This document shows positions 9,141 to 20,445 of a DNA stretch of 64,000 bases, one piece after another. The translations under genes and the position numbers were made by a program. The DNA is from Pseudoduganella aquatica. GTDB lineage: Bacteria; Pseudomonadota; Gammaproteobacteria; Burkholderiales; Burkholderiaceae_D. Numbering within the stretch: the first letter of the stretch is position 1; each line of letters begins with the position of its first letter. The notes beneath the pieces are model-generated. The model was not told the DNA's origin. It searched no databases and saw nothing but the letters and a program-made list of their open reading frames with translations. The DNA lies in NCBI RefSeq assembly GCF_009857595.1, contig NZ_WWCU01000011.1:1-64000 (forward strand). Reading direction: 5' to 3'.

Positions 9141-10042
9141 CGGCGCTCCGTGCCGCGTTCATTCACGCTGCTTGCGCCTACCCTCCGCACAACGTTCTCT
9201 ATCCCTTCCAGGATGTTGTTCTCGACCCGCACCTCGGCCGAATCCAGCAGATTGATGGCCGTGCCGGCACTGCCAAATCCTTTGTGGATGATGCGGTTAT
9301 TCCTGACGATGGCGCCGCGCGCGTCGCGCAGTTTGATGACGGCGTCATAATTTCCGGTGCCGCGGCCATGCACGATGATGGTGTTGTTTTCAATGACCGT
9401 GCCCTTCCCGTATGCAAAGATGGCAACCGGCCCGTCGACTTCTATCGTACTGTCGCGCACAACGTTATTGTCCCCGCCGAGCACCACGCCACGCCCACCG
9501 GCGCGTATGGATAGTCGCTCCACTACATTGCCGGTATTGCCCCAACTACCCGACGGCGGCGCGGGCACGTCTTCGTATTGCGGCTGCGCCGGATCCAGAC
9601 TGGACGGCATGCCCTGCGTGCCTGCATATAAAAGAGATACGCCGACGCTGGTCCCCCCCACGAGCTCAATGCTACCGTTGTGCACGTGCGCGTTGCGCAC
9701 CATACGGGTCGAACGCACGCCCAGCATGTTCGGGGCCGTGCTGCTGATGCGATGACCGAGCAAATCAAGATCGACACGGCCGGCACCACCCACGCCCGGC
9801 TCGCGGAACGTCATGCTCAGCAGAGATTCTCCAGCCGCTGATTTCAAGCTGCCCGCATGAATATCGAAGGCAGGCTTGCGCTTGATATCCGTCTGGAGGC
9901 AGTAACTGCCCGGGCCGCGGATGGCCCGCGCCAAATCTCCGTCAAAAAACTCGATCGGTTTGCACTCCTCAGCCAGCACATGGGCAACAGGGCTCAAGCA
10001 AATCATCAGTACCAACCTCCAGCTCATTTTCTTCAGCTTCAA
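9137..10042 (-). CDS. Secreted right-handed beta-helix repeat protein, paralogue 1
   Basis: 301 residues. TTG 10042 lies just behind the stop of the RHS-2 gene and is preceded by GGGAGAG; ATG 10027 is an alternative but has a weaker ribosome site. The product starts MKLKK and a hydrophobic run ending HVLA, a convincing signal peptide, then beta-helix coils (AHVHNGSIEL, NNVVRDSTIEV, GTVIENNTIIV, GAIVRNNRIIHKG). Its position one base after an RHS gene makes it a positional candidate for a partner of that RHS protein (inference). Confidence 0.8.
   Translation of the reverse strand: MKLKKMSWRLVLMICLSPVAHVLAEECKPIEFFDGDLARAIRGPGSYCLQTDIKRKPAFDIHAGSLKSAAGESLLSMTFREPGVGGAGRVDLDLLGHRISSTAPNMLGVRSTRMVRNAHVHNGSIELVGGTSVGVSLLYAGTQGMPSSLDPAQPQYEDVPAPPSGSWGNTGNVVERLSIRAGGRGVVLGGDNNVVRDSTIEVDGPVAIFAYGKGTVIENNTIIVHGRGTGNYDAVIKLRDARGAIVRNNRIIHKGFGSAGTAINLLDSAEVRVENNILEGIENVVRRVGASSVNERGTERR
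9234..9412. repeat. 179-bp perfect direct repeat, copy B
   Basis: Identical to 7388-7566; see that entry. It lies in the equivalent C-terminal coils of paralogue 1, 1846 bp away in the same orientation. Confidence 0.9.
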
Positions 10043-10043
10043 G

Positions 10044-13000
10044 TTACTCTCCCTGACTGCACACGGTTGGAAGTATGGTGCCAGCGTATTTTATTTGATC
10101 CAGTGGTTTTCCATCACTACCACACAGAAATTTGGCACGATTTTTCTCACCAAGCTCCTTACTGTAGACACCTTCGTCGTCAGCCGAACTCGTCCAATTC
10201 AGGCCTTCGATACCCCATTCCGTCAGCTTGGCTGCTAGCAGTTTAATCTTTGAGCTAAGTCTTGGATTTTCAGGATCGTAGCCGCTGCCCTCATGTTCCT
10301 CGGTGGCGTTGAACTGCTTCAAAAGCGATTCGATTTCGCTGAACGAATGCGCTTTGGTTTCCGGCGACTTCCAGGCCGCCAGCTTGGCCAGCACTTCCTT
10401 TTCCATCTGCAGCGTGCGTTCCTCGTTGTGGTTCCAGTTCATCGCCCCCGGCAGCGGAATCGCGGACCAGTGGTTGTAGGTGTAGTCTGGATTGCTGCCG
10501 TAGCCGCCATGCCCCAGGCCCACATTCAGCGGGAAGGGATTGTTGTTCGCGTCGCGGTGGGCGAAAGTGTCTTCAAACGAGTGCAGGTACTCGCCCATGA
10601 ATTGCAGCTGGGTGCAGCGCGTGTTCGCCAGATTGTTTGCCTTGCCTGCGTTGGTGACCGCCGCATACAGGTGCTTGAGCTGCTCGTTCTCCGCGATGTT
10701 GGCGTAAGCGGCGCTGCCCGGTGGCGAGCCGTAGTCGCTCACGCCGCCTTTCACCAGGCCGGTGGCAGGGTCGATTTTGGACGGCACCATGGTGAAGTGA
10801 TAGGCCAGCAAACGCGCCCTGTGCGCGTCGGAGACGCCGGTGTCGAGGTTGAGCGGCTTGGTCTCCGGATTGTCATCCACGTACTGCGCCGCCAGCGCCA
10901 GCACCTGCGCCTCCTCCACGCTCATGCCGGCCGCCACGGCCAGGAAGAAGTTCATGTAGTAGTGGATGTCGCTCTGGTACAGGCCCAGGGGATCGACATT
11001 CGACAAGGGATTGCCGCCCACGTACAGATAGGGGTTCATGCCGCCTTCGATGCCCATCGGGTCGGGCGTGGTGTAGCGGCCCAGTTGCGGATCGTAGTCG
11101 CGGTAGTAGTTTTGATTCAGCCCGGTCTCGGCGTCGTACACCTGCCCAGGCAGGCGCAGATTCATCTCGAACGCCTTGCCTGCCGCGCCCGCGGCGGCGT
11201 GCACCACCCTGGCGTGGCCGAAGGGCGTGGTGCTGGCCTGCCATACCACGCGCTGGGCGCTGTCGGTGACGGCCTGCGGCGTGCCGAGCTGGTCGCCGTG
11301 GATGGCGAAGATACTGGCCTCGCTGTCGCTGGCGTGGGGGCCGGCCGGCACCACCATGCCGTTGAGCGTGACGATGGCGCGCCACGCACGGTGCAGCAGG
11401 CCGTCATTGGCGGCCATTTCAATCTTCGCCACCGGCTTGCCGTTCAGGTAGACATAGTGCGCCGTAATGCGGCCCTGCTCGTCCGCCTCGGCGGCCAGGC
11501 GCTGGCCGCGATAGAGGCTGTAGGTGGTGCGCGCCACGCGCGAACCGCCAGCAGCGGCGGCATAGACGGTCTTGGCAATACGCTCCCCCTGGCTGTTGTA
11601 GTAGTAGCGCGCCACGGGCTGCTGCTGCGGCCCGTACACCGCCACGGGGCGGCGCGCGCTGTTGTATTCGATGCGCTGGCGCTGCCCGCGCAGCGGGTCC
11701 AGCGCCGGGCGCAATGGCGATATCCCCGCAGCCAGCTGGGCCATGGGCACGCCCGTGGCGTGGTACAGCCATGCGCTGGCGGTGTGCGGCGGCGCGCCGG
11801 GCGCGGCGTCCGTCTGCGCCACCAGCCGGTTGGTCCCCGGCTGATAGATGTGCTGGCGGGTGCCAAATTCAGCCGCCCCCTCCGCATCGAGCGCAGTGCG
11901 GATCACGCGCGGCGCGTCCGGCGCCGTGGTTTGCGCGATACGGTTGCCTCCCCTGTCGTAAGCGAAACGCGTGACTGCGCCGTCGCCCTGCTCTACGCGG
12001 GTCAGCCGGTCCAGCGCGTCGTAGCCGTAACGCTCGCTGCGCGCAATGGCGGCCGTGCCGGCCGTCCCGGCCTGTTCGCGTTCGATGCCGGTCAGGCGTC
12101 CCGCCTCGTCGTAGCGGTTCACCTGGCGATACACCGGGCGCGGACCGGCTGCGGGCGCACTGCCGAACCAGCCGGCAATGCGCTGCATCCAGCCGCCCGG
12201 CGCAGCACCAGCGCGCGCCACCGCGCTCAGTTCAGCAATGCGTCCATGCGCGTCCAGCTCAAACTGCTGGCGCACGCCATTGCCCATGGTGTAGCCGCGC
12301 AGGCCGCCCGCCGCTGTTTGTTCTATGGCGCCGACAACAGCCTGGCCGTCAAACAGCACCTCGCGCAGCTGCCCGTTATCCGCGTAGCGGTAGCTGAGCT
12401 GGTGGCCGTCGGGCAGGGTCTGGTCCAGCAGATGGCCGGCTTCGTCATATCTGCTGCCGGTGACAAAGCGCAGACCTTGCCCAGCCTTGCCATCCGGCCT
12501 GGCCAGCCAGCGCTGCTCGCTCAGCACCTGGCCGAACGCATCGTAGACATACGTGGTGCGCTCAAGCGCATGCTCTTCCTTGCCGTCCGCGCCCGAACTG
12601 GTTTCCAGCAGGCGCCAGCCCTGGTAACGATAGCGAACCAGCTCGGTGTGCTGGTCCCGGCCCAGCGCCAGCAGGCGCCCTGCGTTGTCGTAACGGTAGC
12701 GCGTGGCGCTGCCGCTTTCATCAATGCGCGCCAGCACATGGCCTGCCTGGTCATACATGAAAAGCGTGGCGCCCCGGTCGGCATTGGCCTCCATGACCTT
12801 GCGGCCGAAGTCGTCGTAGCGGCGCTCGGTCACCACGCCGTTCGCATCGGTGATCTTCACTGCGCTGCCGTGCGCGTCGTAGGCCAGCTTCACGCTGGCC
12901 GCATCCGGCGTATTGGCGGCGGCGGTGCGGACGGCCAGCATGCCGTTCTCGTCGTATTCAAAGCGGGTGCTGGCGCCAAGCGCGTTGCTCAGCTCAGCCA

Positions 13001-15152
13001 CCTGCCCCTGCGTGGTGTGGTCGCTGCGGCCGCGCTGTCCGGCGGCGTCCGCCAGCGATTCCAGGCGTCCCGACTGGTCGTAGGCGTAGCCCACCGCACC
13101 CAGCGCTTTCGCCGGCGCCAGGTCCGCATCGGCGAAGCGCGCCTCGGCCGATGTGCGGCCTTCGCTGTCCTGCACCGTGACCACGCGGCTGCCGTCCGGC
13201 ATCACGCGCGAGACGATGCGCCCCGCCTCGTCATAGTCGAAGCGGGCCGGCAAGCCGCCCGGCTGCGTGACGGAGAGCAAGCGCCCCTGCCCGTCATAGC
13301 GGTAGCGCCAGACGCGCTCCTGCCGGGTGCCGGGGTCGGGCGCGCCGCCTTTCAGCATTGCCGCTTCGATGCGCACCTCCTCTGCCTGGCCGCGCCAATT
13401 GCTGCGCATCGTAATGGTGTGTACAACATGGCCGTCGCTGCGGCGTATGCGCACCGGGCGCAAGGCCGGGTCGCGCTCCAGCACCTCACTGGTTTCGCCG
13501 CCGGGCAGCGTCACGCGCGACAGCAACTGGGTCGCCGGCGCATATTCAAAACGGGTGATGTCGCTATTGGCCGGTCCCGGCGCCTGCGCTGCATTCGGCA
13601 GCGGGCCGTCGGCTTCGGTGCGCTTGCCGCGCGCATCGTACTGGTAGCGCATGGTGCGGCTGATGGCTTGCGCCACAGCCTTGCCGTCGTAGGTGGGTAT
13701 GAAGCCGTCCTGGCTGATTTCCGCAGGCTGGCCGGCGCGATAACGCACGCGGGTGATGTAATCGCGTCCCGGCACCACGCTGGGGCGCGCGATCAACACG
13801 GGCGTGGGCAGCGGACTGGAACCGTACTCGTAGCGCACCTGGCGCTGCGGCGCGCCGGCCTTGCCGTCGCGATAAGCCACCTTGCTCAGCGTGAGAGGAC
13901 GGCCGTAATGGTCCAGTTCCGCGCGCAGAGTCAGTTGCGGGGCGCCGCCGGCGTCGAGCTGCGTGGTTTCCGTGAGCCGTCCCAGCTTGTCGTAGCCATA
14001 GCGCACATTGCTCTCGCCGCACAGCGCGCAGCCCGGGCCGCGCACTTCCAGCAGGCGGAATGCGTCGCCCATGATCTTGTGCTTGTAGACGGTGCGCTGG
14101 CCCAGGCTGTTGGTGACGGTGGTCTGGCCGCCCTGGCTGTAGTCCAGCGTGACTTTATCGACGTTATTGGCGTGCGTCGACAGCACCGCCTTGCCGTTCT
14201 CGTCGTAGCCGAAGGTGGCGTAGCGCTGCGCTTCCGCCTTACCCTCCTCGATGAAGCTGATACCGGTCAGATAGGTCGGACGCAGTACGTCCTCGTACTG
14301 GTATGTGCGGCCCGCAGCGGCCGCCGACGCCGAGGGGTAGCGCACGCGCACCAGGTTGGCCAGCACGCTGTTTTTGGGTGCGCTGGCGCCCTTGGGCATG
14401 GCGCTGCCGTATTCATAGGCGAAGCGTCCCACCGGCGTGGTGATGGATTGCACGCCGCGGAAGCGGTCGCCGCGCGCCACGCTTTCGCGGTCCAGGTAGC
14501 TCAGGCGCAGGCTGCGGCCTTGCGGGTCGGTCACTTTCACAAGCAGGCCGTGCGGGTCGTACAGCAGGGTCAGTACTTCGCCGCTGGCCGCCTTGATGCG
14601 GTTCAGCTTACCCCGGTGGTCGAAGGTCAGCTCGCGGCCGTCGGTCCAGGTCCAGACGTACTGCTCGCGTCCGCGCGCGCCGGAAATGGCCAGCGTGCCG
14701 TTGGCCGGATCTGCGCTGGCGCACAGGCTGGGGTTGAGCAGGTCGCGGCTGAAGATCAGGCGGCTGCCGTCGGCCTGCATGATCTGCACCGTGCTGTCGA
14801 AGGCGTACAGCTCGGTCTCGTAGGACAGCTTCCAGCCGCGTCCCACGCTGCCCGGCGCCATATTGGCCGCGCTCAGGCTGCTGTTGTAGTGGCGCACAAT
14901 CTCCAGCCCCAGCACGCCGGGCAGCGCGGGCATGTCGGTTTCGCGCTGGTACTTGTTACCGCTGATGACGTTGATCGGATTGCCCGCGCCGACGTTGACC
15001 GAGGCGGCGCTCTGGCTGGCCGGCGCCGCCGTGCCCAGGTCGCAGGTCTGGCCGGAGCCGCCGGGACCGCAGGCGTAGGCCGAGCCGCCGGCCAGGGCCA
15101 GCAGCGCGGAGGCCAGCACGCTCTTGTAAATAGCATTCACCATGTTGTTCAT
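10044..15152 (-). CDS. Sec-exported RHS-repeat protein with zinc-phospholipase-like C-terminal domain (RHS-2)
   Basis: 1702 residues. ATG 15152 overlaps the stop of the last Tad-operon gene by four bases. It has a signal peptide ending AYA/CGPGGSG, the DUF6531-type segment GNPINVISGNKYQRETD, then numerous YD repeats. The core ends with YTTPDPMGIEGGMNPYLYV and DPLGL at about residue 1391. The C-terminal 311 residues begin DIHYYMNFFLAVAAG with AAQYVDD shortly after, and later GEYLHSFEDTFAHRD and GLGHGGYG. These His/Asp clusters (about H1397, D1426-D1427, H1524, D1528, H1532) resemble DUF6765-type, zinc-dependent phospholipase C/S1-P1-fold proteins, so a metal-dependent hydrolase effector is likely but unproven. 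No PAAR domain. Confidence 0.87.
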   Translation of the reverse strand: MNNMVNAIYKSVLASALLALAGGSAYACGPGGSGQTCDLGTAAPASQSAASVNVGAGNPINVISGNKYQRETDMPALPGVLGLEIVRHYNSSLSAANMAPGSVGRGWKLSYETELYAFDSTVQIMQADGSRLIFSRDLLNPSLCASADPANGTLAISGARGREQYVWTWTDGRELTFDHRGKLNRIKAASGEVLTLLYDPHGLLVKVTDPQGRSLRLSYLDRESVARGDRFRGVQSITTPVGRFAYEYGSAMPKGASAPKNSVLANLVRVRYPSASAAAAGRTYQYEDVLRPTYLTGISFIEEGKAEAQRYATFGYDENGKAVLSTHANNVDKVTLDYSQGGQTTVTNSLGQRTVYKHKIMGDAFRLLEVRGPGCALCGESNVRYGYDKLGRLTETTQLDAGGAPQLTLRAELDHYGRPLTLSKVAYRDGKAGAPQRQVRYEYGSSPLPTPVLIARPSVVPGRDYITRVRYRAGQPAEISQDGFIPTYDGKAVAQAISRTMRYQYDARGKRTEADGPLPNAAQAPGPANSDITRFEYAPATQLLSRVTLPGGETSEVLERDPALRPVRIRRSDGHVVHTITMRSNWRGQAEEVRIEAAMLKGGAPDPGTRQERVWRYRYDGQGRLLSVTQPGGLPARFDYDEAGRIVSRVMPDGSRVVTVQDSEGRTSAEARFADADLAPAKALGAVGYAYDQSGRLESLADAAGQRGRSDHTTQGQVAELSNALGASTRFEYDENGMLAVRTAAANTPDAASVKLAYDAHGSAVKITDANGVVTERRYDDFGRKVMEANADRGATLFMYDQAGHVLARIDESGSATRYRYDNAGRLLALGRDQHTELVRYRYQGWRLLETSSGADGKEEHALERTTYVYDAFGQVLSEQRWLARPDGKAGQGLRFVTGSRYDEAGHLLDQTLPDGHQLSYRYADNGQLREVLFDGQAVVGAIEQTAAGGLRGYTMGNGVRQQFELDAHGRIAELSAVARAGAAPGGWMQRIAGWFGSAPAAGPRPVYRQVNRYDEAGRLTGIEREQAGTAGTAAIARSERYGYDALDRLTRVEQGDGAVTRFAYDRGGNRIAQTTAPDAPRVIRTALDAEGAAEFGTRQHIYQPGTNRLVAQTDAAPGAPPHTASAWLYHATGVPMAQLAAGISPLRPALDPLRGQRQRIEYNSARRPVAVYGPQQQPVARYYYNSQGERIAKTVYAAAAGGSRVARTTYSLYRGQRLAAEADEQGRITAHYVYLNGKPVAKIEMAANDGLLHRAWRAIVTLNGMVVPAGPHASDSEASIFAIHGDQLGTPQAVTDSAQRVVWQASTTPFGHARVVHAAAGAAGKAFEMNLRLPGQVYDAETGLNQNYYRDYDPQLGRYTTPDPMGIEGGMNPYLYVGGNPLSNVDPLGLYQSDIHYYMNFFLAVAAGMSVEEAQVLALAAQYVDDNPETKPLNLDTGVSDAHRARLLAYHFTMVPSKIDPATGLVKGGVSDYGSPPGSAAYANIAENEQLKHLYAAVTNAGKANNLANTRCTQLQFMGEYLHSFEDTFAHRDANNNPFPLNVGLGHGGYGSNPDYTYNHWSAIPLPGAMNWNHNEERTLQMEKEVLAKLAAWKSPETKAHSFSEIESLLKQFNATEEHEGSGYDPENPRLSSKIKLLAAKLTEWGIEGLNWTSSADDEGVYSKELGEKNRAKFLCGSDGKPLDQIKYAGTILPTVCSQGE

Positions 15153-16771
15153 GTTTTCGGTTTCACTTTCACCACCACCCGCCGGTTCGGCGCGAGGCAG
15201 GATTGCAGCGCGGCGCCGGTGGCGGGCTGGCAGGCCGACAGTTCCTTGACGAAGTCGGTTGCACCCGCGCCCACCACGTTCACCTTGTCGGCCTTGATGC
15301 CTTTCGCGGCCAGGTAGTCGTACACGGCTTGCGCGCGGGCTTTGGACAAGGCCAGGTTGTGCGCGTCGTTGCCCAGCGGGTCCGCGTAGCCGGTCACGGT
15401 CAGCGTGTCGATCTGCGTGTTGCCGATGTTGGCGACCAGCTTGTCGAGGATGTCCTTGCCGTCCTGCGTGAGCGTGGACTGGTCGAAGCCGAACAGCGTG
15501 TCCGAGCCCAGCGTGGCGGTGGAGGCTGCCGGACAGGTGCCGCCGTCGCCCGGCGTTGGCGTCGGCGTGGTGCAGCCGCCCAGCGGACAGTCCGGCGGAT
15601 CGTTCGGATTGGCCGGACCCGGTGGATCGCCCGGATCGGTGGGGTTGCCGTTGTTCCCGGTGCCGGGGATGGAGATGGGATTTTCAGGTTCGATGGCGTC
15701 GCTCTGCATCTGCATCGTCACGTGGCTGACCACGGGAATGCGGCCATCCTGTATCAGCTTGGTGCGGAAGGCGTCGGTGCCGTTGTCCTGCCACTTCAGG
15801 TAGGCGGTGTAGATGCTACCCACCACCGGCACCTTGGGCTTCACGCCCTGCATCACGCGCAGCTTGATCAGGTTGGCGTCCTGTATGGTCTCGCCCGAGC
15901 TGGCGCCCAGCGCCTGGCCCTTGAACGCCAGGCTGCTGTTCGGGATCACCCGCTTGCCCTGGGTATTGAGCTTGGCCTGCAAGGCGGGATCGTTGAAGTC
16001 CGCGAAGGCTTCCTTGGTCGGGTTGATCATGGTGATCTGCACATTGCCCGCCATGTCGGCCTTGGCGCGCGCCAGCGCCTCGGCCAGCTCGGTGGCGTTC
16101 TGGCCGCCGCCGTACAGCGGGATCAGCGCCTGTGCATACGCGTCTTCAATCTTGCCCAGCTTGGCGTTGGCCACGCTGCCCGCGCGCGCGGCCATGAAGC
16201 TGGCCTGATTGAGCTGGCTCTTGGTGAAGAACAGCAGGCTGTATTGCGTCACGCCCAGCCCCAGCACGGTGAGCACCGGCGCCGCGATGGCGAATTCCAG
16301 CACCGCGATGCCGCGCTGGCCAGCCCGGCGCGCAGCACGGCGCGGAGCGGCCGGGGCTTCCGGCGCTGCGCTGCCGTCCAGCAGCGGATGCTGCAGGCGG
16401 TCGCCGGGGGCGATGGCCCAGCGCGCCACGCTGCCCGCCGCCAGTTCCAATGTATGCGCCGCGCGCGGATGGCGCTGTCCCGCCGCGTCGCGCCCGGCGT
16501 GGCCCATGCTGGCGCTCCAGGGGCGCAGCGCGGGCACGCAGCGCGTCACCACGCCCTGCGCGTCCAGATACACCACGTCGATGGCGAAGCGCATGAAGGC
16601 GGTATGCACGCTGGGGCAGCCCGTCAGCAGCAGGCCCCGGTTACGCGGCAGCGCCTTGCGCAGCATCAGGCCCATGAAGCGGCTCCAGAAGCGCTGCGCC
16701 ACCTGCACGCCCAGGCGATGGACGCCGCTGCGGGTATGCAGGCTGGCGCCGGGGAAAAGGGAATCACTCAT
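15149..16771 (-). CDS. DUF192-TadE-OmpA three-domain fusion protein
   Basis: 540 residues. Residues about 10-128 form a DUF192 domain (RFMGLMLRKALP, HTAFMRFAIDVVYLD, LELAAGSVARWAI). Residues about 150-200 are TadE-like: QRG/IAVLEFAIAAP has the prepilin-type G/xxxxEF processing site (G154, E159) and a hydrophobic helix. A Pro/Gly/Asn-rich linker (about 365-415) leads to an OmpA C-terminal peptidoglycan-binding domain (about 425-540: FGFDQSTLTQDG, TGYADPLG, NRRVVVKVKPK). All three parts are in one uninterrupted frame. It closes the Tad operon and overlaps RHS-2 by four bases. A pseudopilin that also anchors to peptidoglycan is a reasonable inference. Confidence 0.85.
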   Translation of the reverse strand: MSDSLFPGASLHTRSGVHRLGVQVAQRFWSRFMGLMLRKALPRNRGLLLTGCPSVHTAFMRFAIDVVYLDAQGVVTRCVPALRPWSASMGHAGRDAAGQRHPRAAHTLELAAGSVARWAIAPGDRLQHPLLDGSAAPEAPAAPRRAARRAGQRGIAVLEFAIAAPVLTVLGLGVTQYSLLFFTKSQLNQASFMAARAGSVANAKLGKIEDAYAQALIPLYGGGQNATELAEALARAKADMAGNVQITMINPTKEAFADFNDPALQAKLNTQGKRVIPNSSLAFKGQALGASSGETIQDANLIKLRVMQGVKPKVPVVGSIYTAYLKWQDNGTDAFRTKLIQDGRIPVVSHVTMQMQSDAIEPENPISIPGTGNNGNPTDPGDPPGPANPNDPPDCPLGGCTTPTPTPGDGGTCPAASTATLGSDTLFGFDQSTLTQDGKDILDKLVANIGNTQIDTLTVTGYADPLGNDAHNLALSKARAQAVYDYLAAKGIKADKVNVVGAGATDFVKELSACQPATGAALQSCLAPNRRVVVKVKPKT

Positions 16772-16774
16772 GGT

Positions 16775-17707
16775 TCAGGTTCCAGGGTGGAGCAGCTTCA
16801 TCGCGATGGGGAAAAACAGGACGACGAAGGTGCAGGGAAAAATGAAGACGAGCAGCGGGAACAGCATCTTCACCGGCGCTTCCATGGCCAGCTTTTCAGC
16901 GCGCTGGAAGCGCTCGGCGCGGCGCTGGTCGGCCTGCGCGCGCAGCACCGGCCCCAGGTTCATGCCCATGCGCTCGGCCTGGATCACGGCGGTGATGAAG
17001 TGCGACACATTGGGCTCGTTCAGGCGGTCGGCCATGGTGCGCAGCGCCTCGGCGCGCGCCTTGCCGGCCCGCATATCGCGCAGCACGCGCTGGATCTCGT
17101 CGCGCAGCACGCCGCGTGGCCCCTTGGCCACGGCCTGCTGCAGCGCGCCTTGCAGATTCAGGCCCGCTTCCACGCACAGGGTGATGATGTCGAGGTAGAA
17201 CGGCAGCGACTTGAGCAGCTCGCTGGTGCGGCGCTTGAGCAGGTCGTTCAGCCAGATGCCGGGGAACAGCATGCCGATTAAAAAACCAATGGCGCAGGTC
17301 CACAGCTGTCCGGTGGCGCCCACTTGCAGCCGTCCCTCCAGCGCGTGTTCCAGGCTGGCCAGGCCCCAGCGCAGCAGCATCGCGCCCACCACGCCGGACA
17401 CCAGGCGCGCGGCCATGAACTGGCCCGCGCTGAGCGCATACTCCAGCCCCGCCTTGCGCAGCCGCGCCTGCACCAGCATGTGGCGACGGGCAGGCACCAG
17501 CGGGCCGATGAAGTACGCGATCCAGTGGATGGGCCACCACAGCAGGCGGAAGCCCAGCGGCGGCGGGTCTTTGTACTCGCGGTCCTCGGGCGGCACTTCG
17601 GCCAGCGCGCCGCTCAGCAGCCAGGCGCACAGCGCCACGGACAGGCCGGCGGCAACCGCCACAAAGGCGATGACGGCGGTGCTATGTTGGATCAGCAGCG
17701 ATTCCAT
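16775..17707 (-). CDS. tadC: Tad pilus inner-membrane platform protein TadC
   Basis: 310 residues with four to five hydrophobic segments and a GspF/T2SSF domain (LPFYLDIITLCVEAGLNLQG, MRAGKARAEALRTMADR, NVSHFITAVIQAERMG), typical of TadC. Together with TadB it forms the inner-membrane platform on which the TadA ATPase works. ATG 17707 lies ten bases after tadB. The gene lies in the usual tadA-tadB-tadC order. Confidence 0.92.
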   Translation of the reverse strand: MESLLIQHSTAVIAFVAVAAGLSVALCAWLLSGALAEVPPEDREYKDPPPLGFRLLWWPIHWIAYFIGPLVPARRHMLVQARLRKAGLEYALSAGQFMAARLVSGVVGAMLLRWGLASLEHALEGRLQVGATGQLWTCAIGFLIGMLFPGIWLNDLLKRRTSELLKSLPFYLDIITLCVEAGLNLQGALQQAVAKGPRGVLRDEIQRVLRDMRAGKARAEALRTMADRLNEPNVSHFITAVIQAERMGMNLGPVLRAQADQRRAERFQRAEKLAMEAPVKMLFPLLVFIFPCTFVVLFFPIAMKLLHPGT

Positions 17708-17717
17708 GCAGGTCTCC

Positions 17718-18577
17718 TCACACGTCGATACTGATGATTTTCCGGATGATGAACATGCCCATGGCCTCGAACACCACCACCACCGCCAGCGCCGCCCAGC
17801 CAGCCGGCGTGTGCCACAGCATGTCCATCGCGGCCGGCTCCATCTTCTGCAACACCAGGCCGAGCGCGATCGGCAGCAGGCCCACCACCCAGGCCTGCAG
17901 CTTGCCTTGCGCGGTCAGCGCGCGGATCTTGCCTTCCATTTGCAGGCGGCTGCGGATGGTGCCTGCGGTGCGCTCCAGCGTTTCCGCCAGGCCGCCGCCG
18001 GTCTCCGATGCGATGCGCATGGCCGACACCACCAGCACCGTGGTCTGCGTCGGCATGCGGTGCGCCAGGTTGCTCAGGCTCTGCTCCAGCGTGACGCCGA
18101 TGCGCTGCTCGCGCAGCATCAGCGCGAACTCCTGGCCCAGCGGCGCGGGCGCCTCTGCCACCAGCTGCGACAGCGCCGAACCGAAACCGGCGCCGGCGCG
18201 CATGCCGCCGGCCAGCATCATCAGCGCGTCCGGCAGCTGATGCTCGAACTGCAGCATGCGGCGCTGGCGCATGGCCGAATACAGCAGGCGTGGCGCCCAC
18301 ACCAGCATGGCGCAGGCCACCGCCGTGAGGATTGCGCTGCCGGTCGCCATCCAGGCGCCCAGGGTGCCAAGCGCCATCAGCGCCATATTGGCGGCGAACA
18401 GCTTGCGCGCATCGATGAACAGGAAGAACTCGCGCACCTGGAACTGCGCGCGCTCGGTGAAGCTGGCGCGGTAGCGCTTCATGGTGGCGGTGCCGACGTC
18501 GATGGCGAACCACGCCAGCAGCGCGCCAGACAGCGCGACGACCAGCGTCAGCACCGTGAGGAAGGTGGCGCTGGTGT

Positions 18578-18581
<4 letters not shown>
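17718..18581 (-). CDS. tadB: Tad pilus inner-membrane platform protein TadB
   Basis: 287 residues with an N-terminal membrane helix, further hydrophobic segments and a GspF-type domain (QLPDALMMLAGGMRAGAGFG, ALSQLVAEAPAPLGQEF, MRIASETGGGLAETLERTA). This matches TadB of Flp/Tad systems. The start overlaps the end of the ATPase gene by four bases, as expected for co-translated subunits of one machine. Confidence 0.92.
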
Positions 18582-20443
<1,862 letters not shown>

Positions 20444-20445
20444 GG

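Noticed and set aside
2646..15152. Type VI secretion effector locus
   Set aside because: Neither RHS protein has a PAAR domain; both have Sec signal peptides, and no vgrG, hcp or tss gene is in the window.
10293..15317. Very long plus-strand open frame (about 1670 codons) opposite RHS-2
   Set aside because: It is the antisense shadow of a GC-rich repeat gene: Arg/His/Ala-rich translation, no domain, no ribosome site. RHS-2 on the minus strand explains the region.
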